Shown here piece by piece: positions 36,901-49,703 of a stretch of 64,000 nucleotides of DNA. The DNA comes from Rhabditophanes sp. KR3021 (lineage: Eukaryota > Nematoda > Chromadorea > Rhabditida > Alloionematidae). The DNA lies in the NCBI GenBank assembly GCA_963281155.1, contig CAUJLY010000004.1, forward strand, positions 5,394,001-5,458,000, in the 5' to 3' direction. A program made the position numbers and the translations under genes. Every line of letters starts with the position of its first letter. The first letter of the stretch is position 1. The notes beneath the pieces are model-generated. The model worked only from the letters and a program-made list of their open reading frames with translations, made no database searches and was not told the DNA's origin.

Positions 36901-37400
36901 TCGTTGACATAGAGAAGTTATAAATATAATATCAACTGTGATTTAGAAGTTATAACAAAAATAACACAAACAACCTCAAAATATTCAGAAAAGTATTTGT
37001 GCAATAAAGTAACTGCATTGTTGTATTTGTACTTCATCGCCAGCTAAGGGATTTTTTATTGAGGAGAAGCGGTGTATATAATCATTATCCGCATCTTGTT
37101 AAAATTGACACTCAAATCAACAAGCTATTTATTCGGCATTCTTAGATTTAATTACCAAATTTGAGTAGGTATATTTTATATGTCATTTGAACTTTGAATC
37201 AACTTTTTAGAATATCAAAATAAGGGAAATTTTAATTTTCTAGTTTGATCAAAGTGTAACAAGTCCAATTGAATCGAGTCAAAAAGAAAGAATCAATTCA
37301 ATTTTAAAATCTAAGAACAAGACAACAAGATACATTATATAGAAGAGGTTTTGTACTTGAGATTAGAAAGTACAACAGATTGATCAGCGCTTTCCAAGTA

Positions 37401-37408
37401 TATAAAAG
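37401..37408 (+). promoter_or_regulatory. TATA box of the IER-like gene
   Basis: TATAAAAG in the context AAGTATATAAAAGCG is the best TATA box in the window. It precedes a stretch (about 37430-37990) that is clearly richer in G and C than the desert and probably represents the transcribed 5' leader of the gene whose ATG is at 38255. A start near 37430 would give a leader of about 820 nt, possibly with an unspliced or spliced upstream part. Confidence 0.5.
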
Positions 37409-38254
37409 CGATATACACCTGGTCGGTGTTGTGAAAACATTAAAAAAATTAATTCAGCATCAATTCATTGTCGTTGTTTGGCCGAGGCTCTGTGTTAACA
37501 ACGGCTTAAGTTTCCTAACCGTTATTTTATCTACCAACATTCAACTACGCCATTAGGACTCTTGTATCCTATTGACTTTCAAAGCGCCGTTTTATTTTAT
37601 CCGATTTCCTCTTTATCCAACAACACTGTTTTACGAATTCAAGGGAGGAGTTTCTTTTGCATATTATCCTATATGCGAACTACCTTTCAACAAAGACACA
37701 CACATACTACGTTGAGGCCATCCTTGTCGTCGTTTGTTTTGCAGCACACATTCTGCTCGTAAAGAAGTTGTGACAGACATCGGACTGTCGACTAAACTAG
37801 GTTCCACCCCCATCTCTTTTGCCAGTGCAAACCCGAACCTACAAGAAGAGTAGGCTTCATATTTTTTCAGTCTCCTTCTTCTTGACTTCCCTCACTCTTA
37901 GTCTCTTAATTTTATTCTAAACAACAGTCACTGGTTCGACTGCCTTAAGAAACTGGAAGGCGCCTAAAGGGGGAATACACGTATATATTTAAACTACGGA
38001 GTCTTTAACTACTTGACCTGCTATCACATATTTTGCCAACAACAAAATAGATATTAATGAAGATTGAGATTCAAACATAAGTGCCCACTTTCCTTCAAAT
38101 ACGTGTAACAAAGGAGACATCTCAAGAAAATCTTTACTTTGATCAAAATAGTAGTGTGCTAAACATCCTTAGTTCTTTAAAAAAGTACTAGAACAAGGCT
38201 TGCTCTTATTTACCAAAAATAGTCAGTATACTATTTAGCGGCAAGTTCAAGACA

Positions 38255-41200
38255 ATGGTAAATCAAAATTCAGTTTATCTAGTAAACTTGGGACGATACA
38301 TGTCACTTGCTGAATTGGAGAAACTTCCTGATGCCAAATTCGAGGAGTTAATCGTAAGTTATTAAGTTATTGAACATATTTTTAATTCTTATAATATTGT
38401 ATTTGATCGAATTTCCTTTTACTAGTTTCTAAAAGTAATTTTTAAAGTTACCATGTATTTCTAGTAGGTACTTATTGAAATATTTAATAGTCGACCTAAT
38501 GTTGTGATAGCCTTTATTAAATATCTTCTTTATTTCATTAAGAATGCAATTTAAAGCAAATGTTTGAAGCAAAGTATTAGAAACATAAAATTGAAAAAAA
38601 TAATATGCGTTTAAAAGTTAAATTTCCCTTCAAACAAGTCCAGTATAAAGATGTTTGTTAATAAAATTGTGGCAAACAAACTTAAAATTTAAAACAAGAA
38701 GAGTATCACTTTAATAACACTGATAGAATTGTAAAGTGTAAAATTGATGAAGTTTGATCCAAATAAATAATTTGACATATTCTGTGATTTTTTCATCATT
38801 TTCAAGGCAATACTTTTTTGATATACCTTTTTTAATCATGATAATAGAAACTACTTTTAATACATTTTAAAGGATATATTTTCACGCCAAATCCATACAA
38901 GATTCTAAATGCCATAGTATTTTAACTTATTAGTACATCTCCGCATGTAGAGTCATCTCAAACTACTAGGTAGAAAAAAAGCAAACTAATTTATAGGAAA
39001 ATCTACTGTTACCTATGTGTCCACAATGAGTGGGTTTTAAAAGCTATTACTTAAAAGCAAATTGAATATACTTTCGATACTTATATTCATAAAATAAATC
39101 GAGGATTTTTTTCAGGAAAAAGAAACTGTTGATCGGTTTATGTTTATGTCTTACGATAAGATTAATCAAAGTCGACAAACTAAAAAAGGATCAAAGTTGC
39201 TGAAAAATCTCCTGATGCTGAAGACAATGAGGAATAGTGCCACCAAATCTAAAGCGTAAGTCATTTCTAAACTTAAATTTGTTGTTATTCACTTAGAAAA
39301 TTGTCATTTGACCAAAGTATAATCTTACTCCAATTAAAACTGATGTTCACTTTAAAAAAGACTTTTCGCTCATAAAAAATGTTATTATATCAGTTTATGT
39401 GAATAACATCATTGTTTTGCAGTCTTTTTACCATCAATTTCAAATTTTACTTAGATGCCATTTAAAATAATGTAAACTGCTTCAAGTTAAAAAATAATGA
39501 TACGGTGTAATTAAATGCTTTAACACAAACTAGTAATATCAAAAATATGTGGTCTTGGTAGGTACATTAGAAGGGCATCCGAATGTGATAACACTTTTAC
39601 ATATATCAAGCAATCATTTTGCGCTTAACTGATTTTTTTTCTTTGATACACACATAAAATAAGTGTCAATCTCGTTTCTTATTAACATTTCAATTGAATG
39701 TTACTGATGTATAAAGGAAACTTTATATAAATTAGAACGACTGCAGTTAATATGATACAAAAAGTAGTTCCACTCAACCAAAAAACTAGAATTGCTCTAA
39801 ATGTACATTCAAAGTAAATTAGGGGAGATATGATGTTTCATTAATCAATTAAGTATTATTATTAAATTCTTTCCTTATACACTACATTTTATTTAAACTC
39901 AAATCGCCCATCTCACTTTGGCCTGTCATAGTATGTATTTATATGTATAAGTACGTAAGGGTAAATAATATATTAGATATGGTCAATATTAATGAATTAA
40001 ATATATTAAATTCTCTTGCTGGTTCGTGTAATATATTAAAGTCTGTTGCTGGTTCTTCATTTAGGCTATTTATGTAGTTTGGAATGACAAATAATGGCAT
40101 TGTGACGCTATTGCATCAATTTCTTTAAATAAATAAATCTATATAAGAAGTTTGAAACCTACACATACATTCATAATTTAAAAATGTATAATTTAGTTTT
40201 CGAAAATGTGTAGATGAGTTTATAAATCTATAGATGTACTTACAAATCTATCGGTGAATTTATAAATCTATGGATAAATTTAAAAATCTATTTAAGTTCA
40301 TTCAATTGTAAATAAATTTACATTCAAAAAGTGTGTATGTATGTATCTTTTTTGTTCAAAATCAAAAATGCGGCAATTTTTAATTTGTAAAAGGAATTAT
40401 TACTGGTTTGTATATTATTTCTAACAATGCCACCATTCAGAAGGTGATTTAATTGCTATTTTTGAATATATAATTGAAATAACCTCTATTTGTACAACAA
40501 TAACGTATCTTGTTTTGAGTTAACTAGAATGATAATTATAAGTTATATTGACATTTGCACAAGCGACCAAAGAAGTAATTATCCAACGCGTGTGTACGTA
40601 TCTTTTTGGCAAAGTTGATTGAAAAGCAATGTTTTTGGTTGGTTAAAGTAAGCAAATCTGTTTATCGAGTTCTGAATCAAAAAAGCACAATTGTGTTCAT
40701 AGGTGTCTATTATTTCTGACAAAACAAAAATACTTGCTTTGTTTATTAGTTATTGTTGGTACGGTGGTAGTTGATAATTTTATGACGATAACCAGCACAC
40801 TTCTTGACACAACCAAAACGTTGTCTATAGTAAATGTGCCATATGAAATGATTTTATTTTACAACTACCATTTAAATCCTCTTTAAGCAAGAAGAATGTT
40901 ATATTTAAAACGATCCTTTTAGAAAAGCATTCCACATTTCAAACAAAACATTTATTAGAGATACAATATTTATAGATGCAACATTTATTTGAGATACAAT
41001 ATCTAATTGAGATACGACATTTATTAATAGCAAACATTAACTTGTAGATAATATTAATTTGTGTGGTTGGACATAAATTTGAGGTTGTTTCAAATATATT
41101 TAACCCTCTTATATCGGGGTTTATGTCGATTCATAAGTTATCCATTTAAAGATTTTTTTGAAAAAAGAAAGACGCATTTTGAATTAAAGAGAAAGGTCTC

Positions 41201-43186
41201 GTTTGAGTTCAAAATGTGGTAAATTTTACCGACCTTTGACAACTGTTATAATTTAGTTTTAACGAGTCAGTCCGCTCTGGCTTCATAAACAATTAGCAAT
41301 TATTATTGCAATATAACTTTTATAGATGTTTCCGCTTACCATCAACATTATGTTTTATGATGAGTTTTGGTAGATATGTTTCAAACTACTTGCAAAATGC
41401 ATTTAATATGATACATTTTAAACACACTAGCAATAAAATCAAGGCGAACTTTTATGACAGGGATAATGAATATAAATCCAAATTGTTTGATGTATAATCA
41501 GACAAAAAATATTTTTTATTTACAACTCCTATGTAGTTTACGTTTTAAGCAGATAAAAATACTAATGATTGGTATTATTTATTGTTATACTTGAGTACAC
41601 ATTTATTTTATGAGTACTTTTTACAATGTAGGCGTACAAATTTGAAATATAAAAAATTGGTCTGATGTTTGATGCCGATCTTTAATGCATCTATCTTTTG
41701 ACAAGAAAAAGGAAACCCTGAACAATGGACGTCGTAAATATAAATTATTTAATATAATATTATTTATATTATTTAATTTATTCTATTAGCCCTCATTGCA
41801 CCCCTTTTCTTTTATTTTCCTTGATAATGTATGAACCTTCATAAGGCTTTCTCACTTTTGTTATATTCCATCATAATAAAAGTAATGCGCAACATTATGA
41901 GTTGCAAAGTTTAAGGCTGTACATATAAACATATATAAATACATATAAATATATTTAAAATACACGCACATACACATATGAGTGAAAGCACTTTTACGCT
42001 TTTTATGAAATTGAAAGTTTATCAATTTAGAGAGGCGTGTCTGTATCATAGATAATTTAATGTTTACATTTTGTTGTTCCTGTCTTTGACCTCTTAACTA
42101 AAATATAAGATTAAAAGGAAAATTGTTATCTAGTCATTGGCAAAAAAATATTTACTGATAAAATAGTTAGATCTATTTCGTCGATCATAACCAAATTTTT
42201 AAATCATATCTACTCATACATTCCAATATCATTGCTATCTTTAAACTAAATATATTACAATGTTAAATAATTGCAGACTAGTCGCTGAGTGTTCTTCTCT
42301 TTTGGACAAAGAAAATAACTGTCAACTAAACAAACTCGTTGAAAATCGTCGTGCCAAATCAGCTGCCTACAAAACTAGATTTCCAATGGAAGATATTGCC
42401 GAAGAGCCAGTAAACAACAATATTACACACAAAGTTTCTTGTTTGAAATCTAGTGTTCAATTTTCAGCAACTGCTAGAAACGTCAAAAGCGTGAAATGCA
42501 CTTGCGGTAGAGAAGTTGGTGATATACATGTTTCGGATGGAGTTTTGAGAAACAATATGGACACAAATGCTCCTAATGGATTGTTCATTCTTACGGGGGA
42601 CGATGAAATACACGATAAAGTCATAGAGTATGCCGTTTTAGATGGATTTCCAAGATCAAAATTTCACAATGAGCTAGGTGCCTTTGAAGAGTGCACTGAG
42701 GCCTTTGTATATTACGAAGAACAAGAAGAAATGGCAAGACTCTCTCCCGAAAGCAGACCTATCGACAACCATTTTTTCGAAATGAGGGGTTCGAGTCAAA
42801 TAATTCATCTATCAGACATTGCAACTCTAACAAAGCTTTTTGGCTTAAAATGCGAGAACGACAAAGAAAACACCTTAGATGTAGATGGGCCGAACCCCGA
42901 AAAATGTCAAACCGAATCTCCTACCGAAATATTATTGTTGTCGGCTCGGGATACTGATTTTGATTCCAATTGCGATAACGAATTAGTCACTATCATTCAA
43001 AACGAGTCCCACACTTTCTCACATCAAAATGATTCAGATGATAGTGGGTCATATAGCGAAAGTGACAATGATGAAAACACTTTTAGGAAAAGAAAACATT
43101 CTCCTGTTCAAGTATGTGTTGATGACGATTTCAACAAGAAACGTATGCTTCAAAAACAACAATACCAACCCCTCGTAATCGCCTAA
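38255..43186 (+). CDS. IER/SERTA-like immediate-early-type nuclear protein
   Basis: Three exons, 38255-38353, 39116-39255 and 42277-43186, phases checked, encode 382 residues. The second exon carries a helical motif, VDRFMFMSYDKINQSRQTKK followed by GSKLLKNLLMLKTMRNSA. This resembles the N-terminal motif of the IER2/IER5 family (R-I-M-x-LS-x-x-K-x-x-x-SR, G-x-x-LH-x-x-L, MR-x-A) and more distantly the SERTA motif. Those proteins are growth- and stress-induced nuclear regulators that recruit PP2A or act in transcription. The rest is acidic and disordered, with a Cys pair (KCTCGRE), a Ser/Asp tract and a basic stretch near the end (FRKRKHSP, KKRML) that could be a nuclear localisation signal. 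The second intron is 3.0 kb, by far the longest seen. The family link is by motif only. Confidence 0.6.
40001..40055. repeat. 30-bp tandem duplication in the IER-like gene intron
   Basis: Two copies of a 30-bp unit, beginning ATATATTAAA at 40001 and 40031, each containing CTTGCTGGTTC or GTTGCTGGTTC. They differ at a few bases. Confidence 0.75.
40211..40300. repeat. About 20-bp degenerate tandem repeat
   Basis: Four to five units built on TTTATAAATCTATxGATG follow one another at roughly 20-bp spacing in the long intron of the IER-like gene. Confidence 0.75.
40946..41033. repeat. About 20-bp degenerate tandem repeat
   Basis: Units of the form GAGATACAATATTTAT / GAGATACGACATTTATT alternate with ACATTTATTAGAGATACAAT at about 20-bp spacing, four or so copies, in the same 3-kb intron. 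Confidence 0.7.
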
Positions 43187-46100
43187 TATTTTCCTCTAAT
43201 TATTTTAAAATCACTCGGATCTAACAAATGGCCTCATAATAGCAGTCCTTTTATAATATAACACAACACTTTACAAACAATGGCAATTTATGAAGCTTCC
43301 TCAGACGCAGCTTTTTTCGAATACTTTTAGTTATTCTGCAATTTTTTTACAAACGATCATCTTTATTATGAAACTGCCTGTTTTTCCTGCAGTATAATTG
43401 CTTTTTTTATAACCTTAGAAAACCTTTAGTAATATTCAATACTTGTACACATTATCTACTTCCTTACAATTCTTTGTTACTTTTATCATTACTTAATGAT
43501 TATCTGATGCGCTTCTTGCATTTGCTGTTTTATTTGTATCTTAAATTGTTTAAAGTCTCTCTTAGTACTATATACGGACAAAACTTCAATTAACTTGAAG
43601 GCATGCACATGCAAATATTTCATTCACTATTAGTTTTAATATACCTGTCTTAGATCATACGAGTGTAATAAGAAAATTATTAAAAATCAACAAAAAATAT
43701 TCTCATTATTTTATTTTTATATGTATTTCAATTCCTAGTAAAACACACATAAAATCATTTCACAAACAGTACTTTTTGATCGCTTTTATTGCAAACAAAC
43801 AAAACAGTTACAACAACATATTTTACACAATCCTATTCGTATACTATTTCAAATTACACTAAAATTAGATATAATATTGGATGTAACAGACGTTTATTGT
43901 TAATTGCAATTAAATGTGTAATGGATTCGATTTAAAAAAGTAAACAAGTAGCTAAACATTGTTTGAAAAAAATTTAAAATTTATTGCAATCTTTTTCATG
44001 GGAAATAAACAATCAGGCTACAGGTGGTACTTAAACTGCTTTTACACAATATATATTTTGTCAATAATGTCGTAAATTATAAAATGAGATAAACAATCTA
44101 CACATTACTCATTCAAATGTGTAAATAAAACCGACCGCAACAACAATTTTTGGCAAATCATGTAACATCTGTGGATTAGTTATATAATCAAAATCTTTGA
44201 CTCATGAAAAGTTTAAATACTTTTCAAGTTGTAAAATAACAAGTAAAATGCTTTATCGGTCATAATCCACAATCATATAATAATCCCTCTTTTAATGAAT
44301 CAAATGGGCGAATTTTGAATTCACACAAATATAAGCCATTTTCTGGTCAAAGAAGCAATCATTTTATCTATTAGATATAAACCTTTTACTAATATTAAAT
44401 GTATTTATAATACAAGTTTTATAATTTAAAAAATAATTACTGTGCAAGGAAGTCAAATCATCAGGTACTAAATTTAACGATACATATGTAGGCGCACACT
44501 CATTACTTTTTTAGTAATTAATTTACTTGAGTGGTTGTAAATTTCTTTTGCACATTATTAATTTAACAGATTGTAGGAAGCGTGTTCGGGGACATCAAAT
44601 CATTTCCCTAATTAGGTATAGAATAACACCGCACACGTTTTGCTGTCACCATAATGAAGAACCTTTGTTTAGTAACAACGATGTTCGGTATCTGTTTTCA
44701 TATTATTAATAAGAATGATGTTCGACATCTTATCTGAATAAAGATACAACCGAGTGTATAATTCTGATGCAATACTTTTAAACAAACCAAATGTGAACTA
44801 CAATGGTTATTTGTGTGTGTAAAGTCTGTCGCACGTAAATAATCAAGACGATAGATATATTTATGAAAGATCTTTCGTTAGTATGATGCAATTGTTTGAA
44901 CAACCATGCTGCGATTACTCGAAAGCTGCTAAATCTCATGCATCAGGGGACTTATTGTAAAATTTAATAAACTTTAGGGATCTTACAAATTATATAAATA
45001 CATCAATTATATACATCAAAGCTCTTCAATACTAATATACGTTCTGCTTCTATTTTTAAGTTGGAGTATATTAATGAAGCAGATAAAACAAGCAGATATA
45101 ATACGTTGTAGTCTATCTAATACCATATGTGTATTCCACAAATTATTTTAATGGCCAATTGCTACATATACTTTTGTGTGTCAAACTTAAAAATAACAAA
45201 TGTTTAACAAGACAAGGTAAATAATTAGTATATAATACATTTGCTACTTGAATCGAGGAGCCACCTGTCTAGATACTTACCGATAAAAGATACTTAACAC
45301 GCTTTAAATTATTTCAAATTATGTTGTTTGTGAAAGGTAAAGTGAGATGTCGATCTAATGTACACCTGCCAATATCAAGTTCTATTTTCAAGTATCCCAT
45401 CATTTACTTCTTTTGCACATGCCATATAAATGGATACCGACTGGTCAAATGTTTTCCATACATTAACGTAAAAAGCGTTATAATTGGCATATGCTGGAAA
45501 CTGTACATAATTTGGACTATCATATTGTATGTGTCAAGAAGGTTCCTCCGAATTATAATAGAGGTCAACGAAAATAAACAACTACTTTATAGAATGAGTA
45601 AATCGAAGATGGCATACAATGAGTGGCGCAATATACTCCTTTCTAATCTTCTTACCGTTAAAAATGTGCAGTGTTGATGAAGATAAATAAGAGACGATTA
45701 TGAGCAGAAGGAGATTATAAAACAAAATATACACGTAATGAATGGTAATTGCAATAAATTTACAGCTGCATGTGGTTTAAATGCTAATTTATTCTTTTTA
45801 ACTTTTCATTACTGTAATTTTGAGCACACTTTTGAAAACACACGCTATTGTTGCGTTTCAGATGAGCCAGTACATCGACAATTATTACGGAAGGAATTTA
45901 ATTTGTCAGCGACTGTTTGAAAATGTCTTTGAAGACTTGACAAATTACAAGACATGTGTAATAGATGAATTGATGGGATCGTTATTAAATATTTGCCTTA
46001 TTGTTGGCATCGATTTATAAATTATGAGTATGTGTAAAATACACGAATAAATAAAATACTTCGGTGTTGTCTTTTAAGAGTGTATTCAATTTAATCTAAT

Positions 46101-46590
46101 TCAATCCAACACTTCCCTTTTAGTCGTCATAATAAGTTAGCGATAATGTGATACGTTAACTGAGTAAACGATTTTGTTTAGAAAAAAGAACAAATGCACA
46201 TTTATTATTTAGGTAATTTAAATAATTTAGATTAATTTTTCCGTTAAAAGATCATAGACTAATTTAATAATAGATATCAACGAAGACAAACAACAATATT
46301 TTTTAGAACAATGACCTGTCACACATTAATTTATGTTTACACAATAGCTTTGTGACGTCCTAAAAATATATTAAATAGGGAAAATATATTGCTAATTGTT
46401 TTGATAATTAAGAAAAGCTTTGTAGTACACAAAGGAAGCGACATCTTTCTGTTTCAATAAATTACCAATACAAATTTGACATCCAAAATACATTTCAAAC
46501 AAAGACCTTTACATAACCAAGATAATGTGTCAATTTTTGATATGTGAAAAACAATTTTAGTCATAAATAATTTTATTGTAGATGATAATA
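43187..46590. other. 3.4-kb intergenic region without a visible gene
   Basis: AT-rich sequence from the IER-like stop codon to the METTL26 stop codon. Several short open frames (for example 45321-45677 and 45738-45920) have no family resemblance or supporting splice structure and are best regarded as chance. The 3' untranslated region of the IER-like gene must lie in its left part. Confidence 0.5.
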
Positions 46591-47346
46591 CTATTTTCTT
46601 TCAAATACAAGCATCATGTTGTTAGCTGGCATATTGTGTATTTTAAGGAGTTGTAAATCAAACGATTCGGCAATTTTTAAAATATCCGCAACATCTCTTA
46701 ATCCCCAATCTGGATCCTGCGCTTGCAAGTGATTGTTAAAGTCTATGTTACTTTGTGGAACAATTATGCCGTTTTGTGCATAAGGACCATACGTTATTAA
46801 TTTTCCGCTTTTTCTTTTAAGAAAAGCATTCCCAGCCTAAAATTATAATGAAGTAAGCGCATTGTAATACAATGAAACTGGAAGGTTAAGATTAAATCAC
46901 CTACGCGGAATAATCCTTGGACGGCTTCACTTGAACTTATATGGATCATATTTATATTGATTATAATGTCGACGTCATTGGGACCATAATCACGTGGCAT
47001 CGCCCATTCATTAGGAGGTTTTTCAACATGAATACAAAAAGGTACTCTCACATTATTTGGTTTGGTTGCATCTATATAACAAACAATCGAATGCAATGAT
47101 CTTGGATTTATTTCAGAAGGTAAAAAATCACTGTTAGGGAATTGTTTTGCAAATTCGATAATATGCTGACCAGTTCCAGAGGCAATTTCAAGTACCTATA
47201 TAAAACAATGTTAGTAATCAAATATACACATGTCTGATAGGCATATTTATTGTGCTTACTTTTAACTCTTCTTGCTGACTTATGTAATTTTTAAGTACCT
47301 CAATAATTTGAGGGCAATTCCGTGTTGCAGATGGACTTTGCAGCAT
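46591..47346 (-). CDS. METTL26: METTL26 / UPF0585-family methyltransferase-like protein
   Basis: Three exons, 47260-47346, 46905-47195 and 46591-46836, in phase 0 with introns of 64 and 68 nt, encode 207 residues (human METTL26 is 204). The family has a class I SAM-dependent methyltransferase fold; its substrate is unknown. Motif I is VLEIASGTGQHIIEFA (residues 30-45). It is followed by the conserved PNSDFLPSEINPRSL, the motif near NMIHISSSEAVQGLFRAG, and the family hallmark LITYGPYAQNG, PQSNIDFN, DPDWGLRD and a C-terminal NMPANNMMLVFERK. The donor of the second intron must be GTAGGT after CGC; only this choice keeps the frame and recreates the LFRAGN consensus. Start and stop agree with the family length, so the model is probably exact. 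Confidence 0.93.
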
Positions 47347-47946
47347 ATCTTATTAACGAGTCTAAAATATTTTATTTTAAAGAGAAGAGGTAATATTTGG
47401 AAGATGATCAAGGAAAAAGTTTGATGTTTAACATAGAATATGTACAAATCAATTCGTATATATTTGATGATAAATAAAATGAAGTAACAAAGTATTTATA
47501 AATCAATTGTTATTAATACAAGTGCATGTTTTATAATGTGGAAATAATTGATATGTTTAAAATACAAAAATGATTTTAATCGGGATGCAAATATATTTTG
47601 AATAAAATAGCTTTTTTAACAGTTTCAATAAAAGTTATAAAAAGCTGTCTTGAATGTGGAAATATCTAGCAAGATATATCCCGAACCGTCAATACTTTGT
47701 CTTTCGGAATCATAAACACTGCCTCCACGTGACTAAAGATTCCGAGTATTTATATAGGTTGGAAAATTAACACAGCCGAATAAATTTAGGGGGATTATTA
47801 TGATCTTTTTATAATAAAAAGTGTTAGAAATATTAGCGATAAAACAGAAATCAAGTCATGCTTTATTATGCTCGAATTCACCGATGTAGCAATAAATGTT
47901 ATATAGTCAGCTACAATTTTACTTAATAATAGGAATATAAAATGTT
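47347..47946. other. Intergenic, no gene seen
   Basis: 600 bp of AT-rich sequence upstream of METTL26 and downstream of the phosphatase, both on the minus strand. It presumably holds the METTL26 promoter, but no clear TATA box is visible. Confidence 0.5.
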
Positions 47947-49703
47947 CTATTCACTTATTGACTTCCTCTTTCGTTCCTCCTGATCGTTTTTGAAAAGGGT
48001 AAAAGAAATAACCAAGTTTTGATGAACATTCATTACAGCCCCAACGTTGTCATGCGAACCGGCGTACGAGGGAGCAGAAAATAAAGTGACCAATTTTCTT
48101 TGCGATCCAAAAAACTCGAATCCATCCGCTACAACTTGATGTCCTCTTACAACGAGCTCTACATTTAATTTAGCCATGAATGCATCTAAAGCCTTTTCCC
48201 CAAAAACACGCGCAGCACCGCGTGGAGATTCTTCGTAGCCTGTGATGTTCACGTCCGGATCGGCCCAAACAAGGTCAGAAAGCGTTCGAAAATTGGAAGA
48301 CAAGGGATTAATACGAGGAATGTGAGTTGACTTACCCTAAATCCGGAATCTCGCATGGTCTCTCGATGCGTTCAAGTTGTCTCAAATCTATAAGATCCTC
48401 ACTTATTCCTCCATGCATGCAAACAATTTTCTTTCCTACCCGAGCACAGAAAGGCATCACGTTGAATGCATATTGGAAGGCTTCATATAATGCAGTAGAG
48501 TAACGACGTTTGACTTCAAGAAAGAATCCATAAGAAGACTAAACAAATAATATTTGGAATTTTTAGATGTTTTAAATATGAACTAGTATAAAAAGGTTGG
48601 CTTTAAAAACGTCATTAAAACTGGCTAAAGCAAATTAGGAATACAAATAAATATATTCAAGGTTCTTCTTAGAAACTTTAATACACACTTGTAGGTATGT
48701 TTAAAAAAGCGGTAGAATCTATATTTGATTTGTACAAACTCACATTCACTGGTCTCGATTCATGATTTCCGCGGAGAAGAACCATTTCCATCGGATACAA
48801 AACTTTAAGGGCGAAGAGTAGAGTCACACATTCTATGGACCACATCCCGCGATCCACGTAATCTCCCAGGAAGACGTACTTTGTCATAGGACAGAATCCC
48901 TTGAAGTTAATGATGGCCAAGAGATCCTAATAAATTAATGTAAAAGCACACGTTACTGTTTTTATAAACTCAGAAGTTTAATCTACAGGGTGTTACAACT
49001 AACATTGGGTTTTTTCTAAAAATCTTGTAATTTGAAGATTTATGATTGATTTGTATGGGACTTGTTTCATTTGAAAGAGGAGGACTGTATCTACAATCTA
49101 TCAGACTTCTAAATTTCTTGGCTTAGAGCTCATCTAGCTATTAATGCCAGAGTTCAGCTTGCCTTATTAAATCACACTTAGTGACTATTTTTAAAACTTA
49201 ACATATCATAATAATCATGACGTTTAACATCAGAAATCAATTCTAAATTATTTACAAGTGTTTAAGAATCTCGGTGTTCAATTGTAACACTCTGTATGTC
49301 CATTATAGACCTAAATGTTTTAATGAGCCATCAAAGCAGCCCCAGGAAAATCGTAACCTGGAATTGGCCGTGGATATCTGCAACGATTGTGACAGGTGGG
49401 GCTATGTCAATGTACGAATTTTGAAGCCAGAATGTTTCTCTTGCACTAAAAGAATAACGTAAAATGATATAAATCACAAACTCACCGATAACAAAGCTCA
49501 ATCAGTTCTTCCTCGCAAAACAACACAGTGGCAAGAGCAGGTCTCCAGTCATGAACCAAACGGTTCACCAAGTCACACAACCAGTCTTTGATCTGTTCCT
49601 TATTCTTGGGGATGTTGGCAATTGCTTTGACCTTTTCAGCGGGAGTAGCTTTTGAAGCGGTGATCACAGACTTGTCAGCAGCATCTTTGGTACCGTCAGT
49701 CAT
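47947..49703 (-). CDS. PP1-type serine/threonine protein phosphatase, one abnormal acceptor
   Basis: Five exons: 49486-49703, 49358-49445, 48744-48926, 48336-48538 and 47947-48286, giving 343 residues. PP1 dephosphorylates Ser/Thr with two metal ions. Core motifs are all present: VADIHGQF (usually GDIHGQ; the Asp and His ligands remain), [41 protein letters not shown] and TLFSAPSY. The first 45 residues are an Ala/Lys/Thr-rich extension not seen in standard PP1. Introns 1-3 are canonical. Intron 4 has a good GTAAGT donor, but its 3' end, the only place that keeps frame and homology (PDLG|TLSDLVW), reads TTTTCG instead of TTTTAG or TTTCAG, and no AG lies within the intron. The gene is either spliced at a CG acceptor, damaged, or the base is a sequencing error. 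It is divergent from standard PP1 (a GSP/testis-like paralogue is possible). Confidence 0.8.

Larger units (their letters stand above)
22377..37400. other. 15-kb gene desert
   Basis: No intact gene is seen on either strand. The sequence is very AT-rich with only short random frames, in contrast to roughly one gene per 1.5-2 kb to the left. It contains a decayed coding stretch (23444-23810) and a 24-bp minisatellite (30788-30936); otherwise unique-looking sequence. The next gene downstream is the IER-like gene at 38255-43186, so this is probably its regulatory upstream region, although that is inference. Confidence 0.6.

Noticed and set aside
37931..37950. GGTTCGACTGCC as a tRNA B box
   Set aside because: No T-arm, acceptor stem or A box can be drawn around it.
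41743..41785. AT-only inverted repeat as a possible origin or hairpin element
   Set aside because: It consists only of A and T in a very AT-rich region, and such palindromes are expected by chance.
45321..45677. 118-codon open frame as a gene
   Set aside because: No family resemblance, ATG context, splice partner or domain pattern; isolated in AT-rich DNA.
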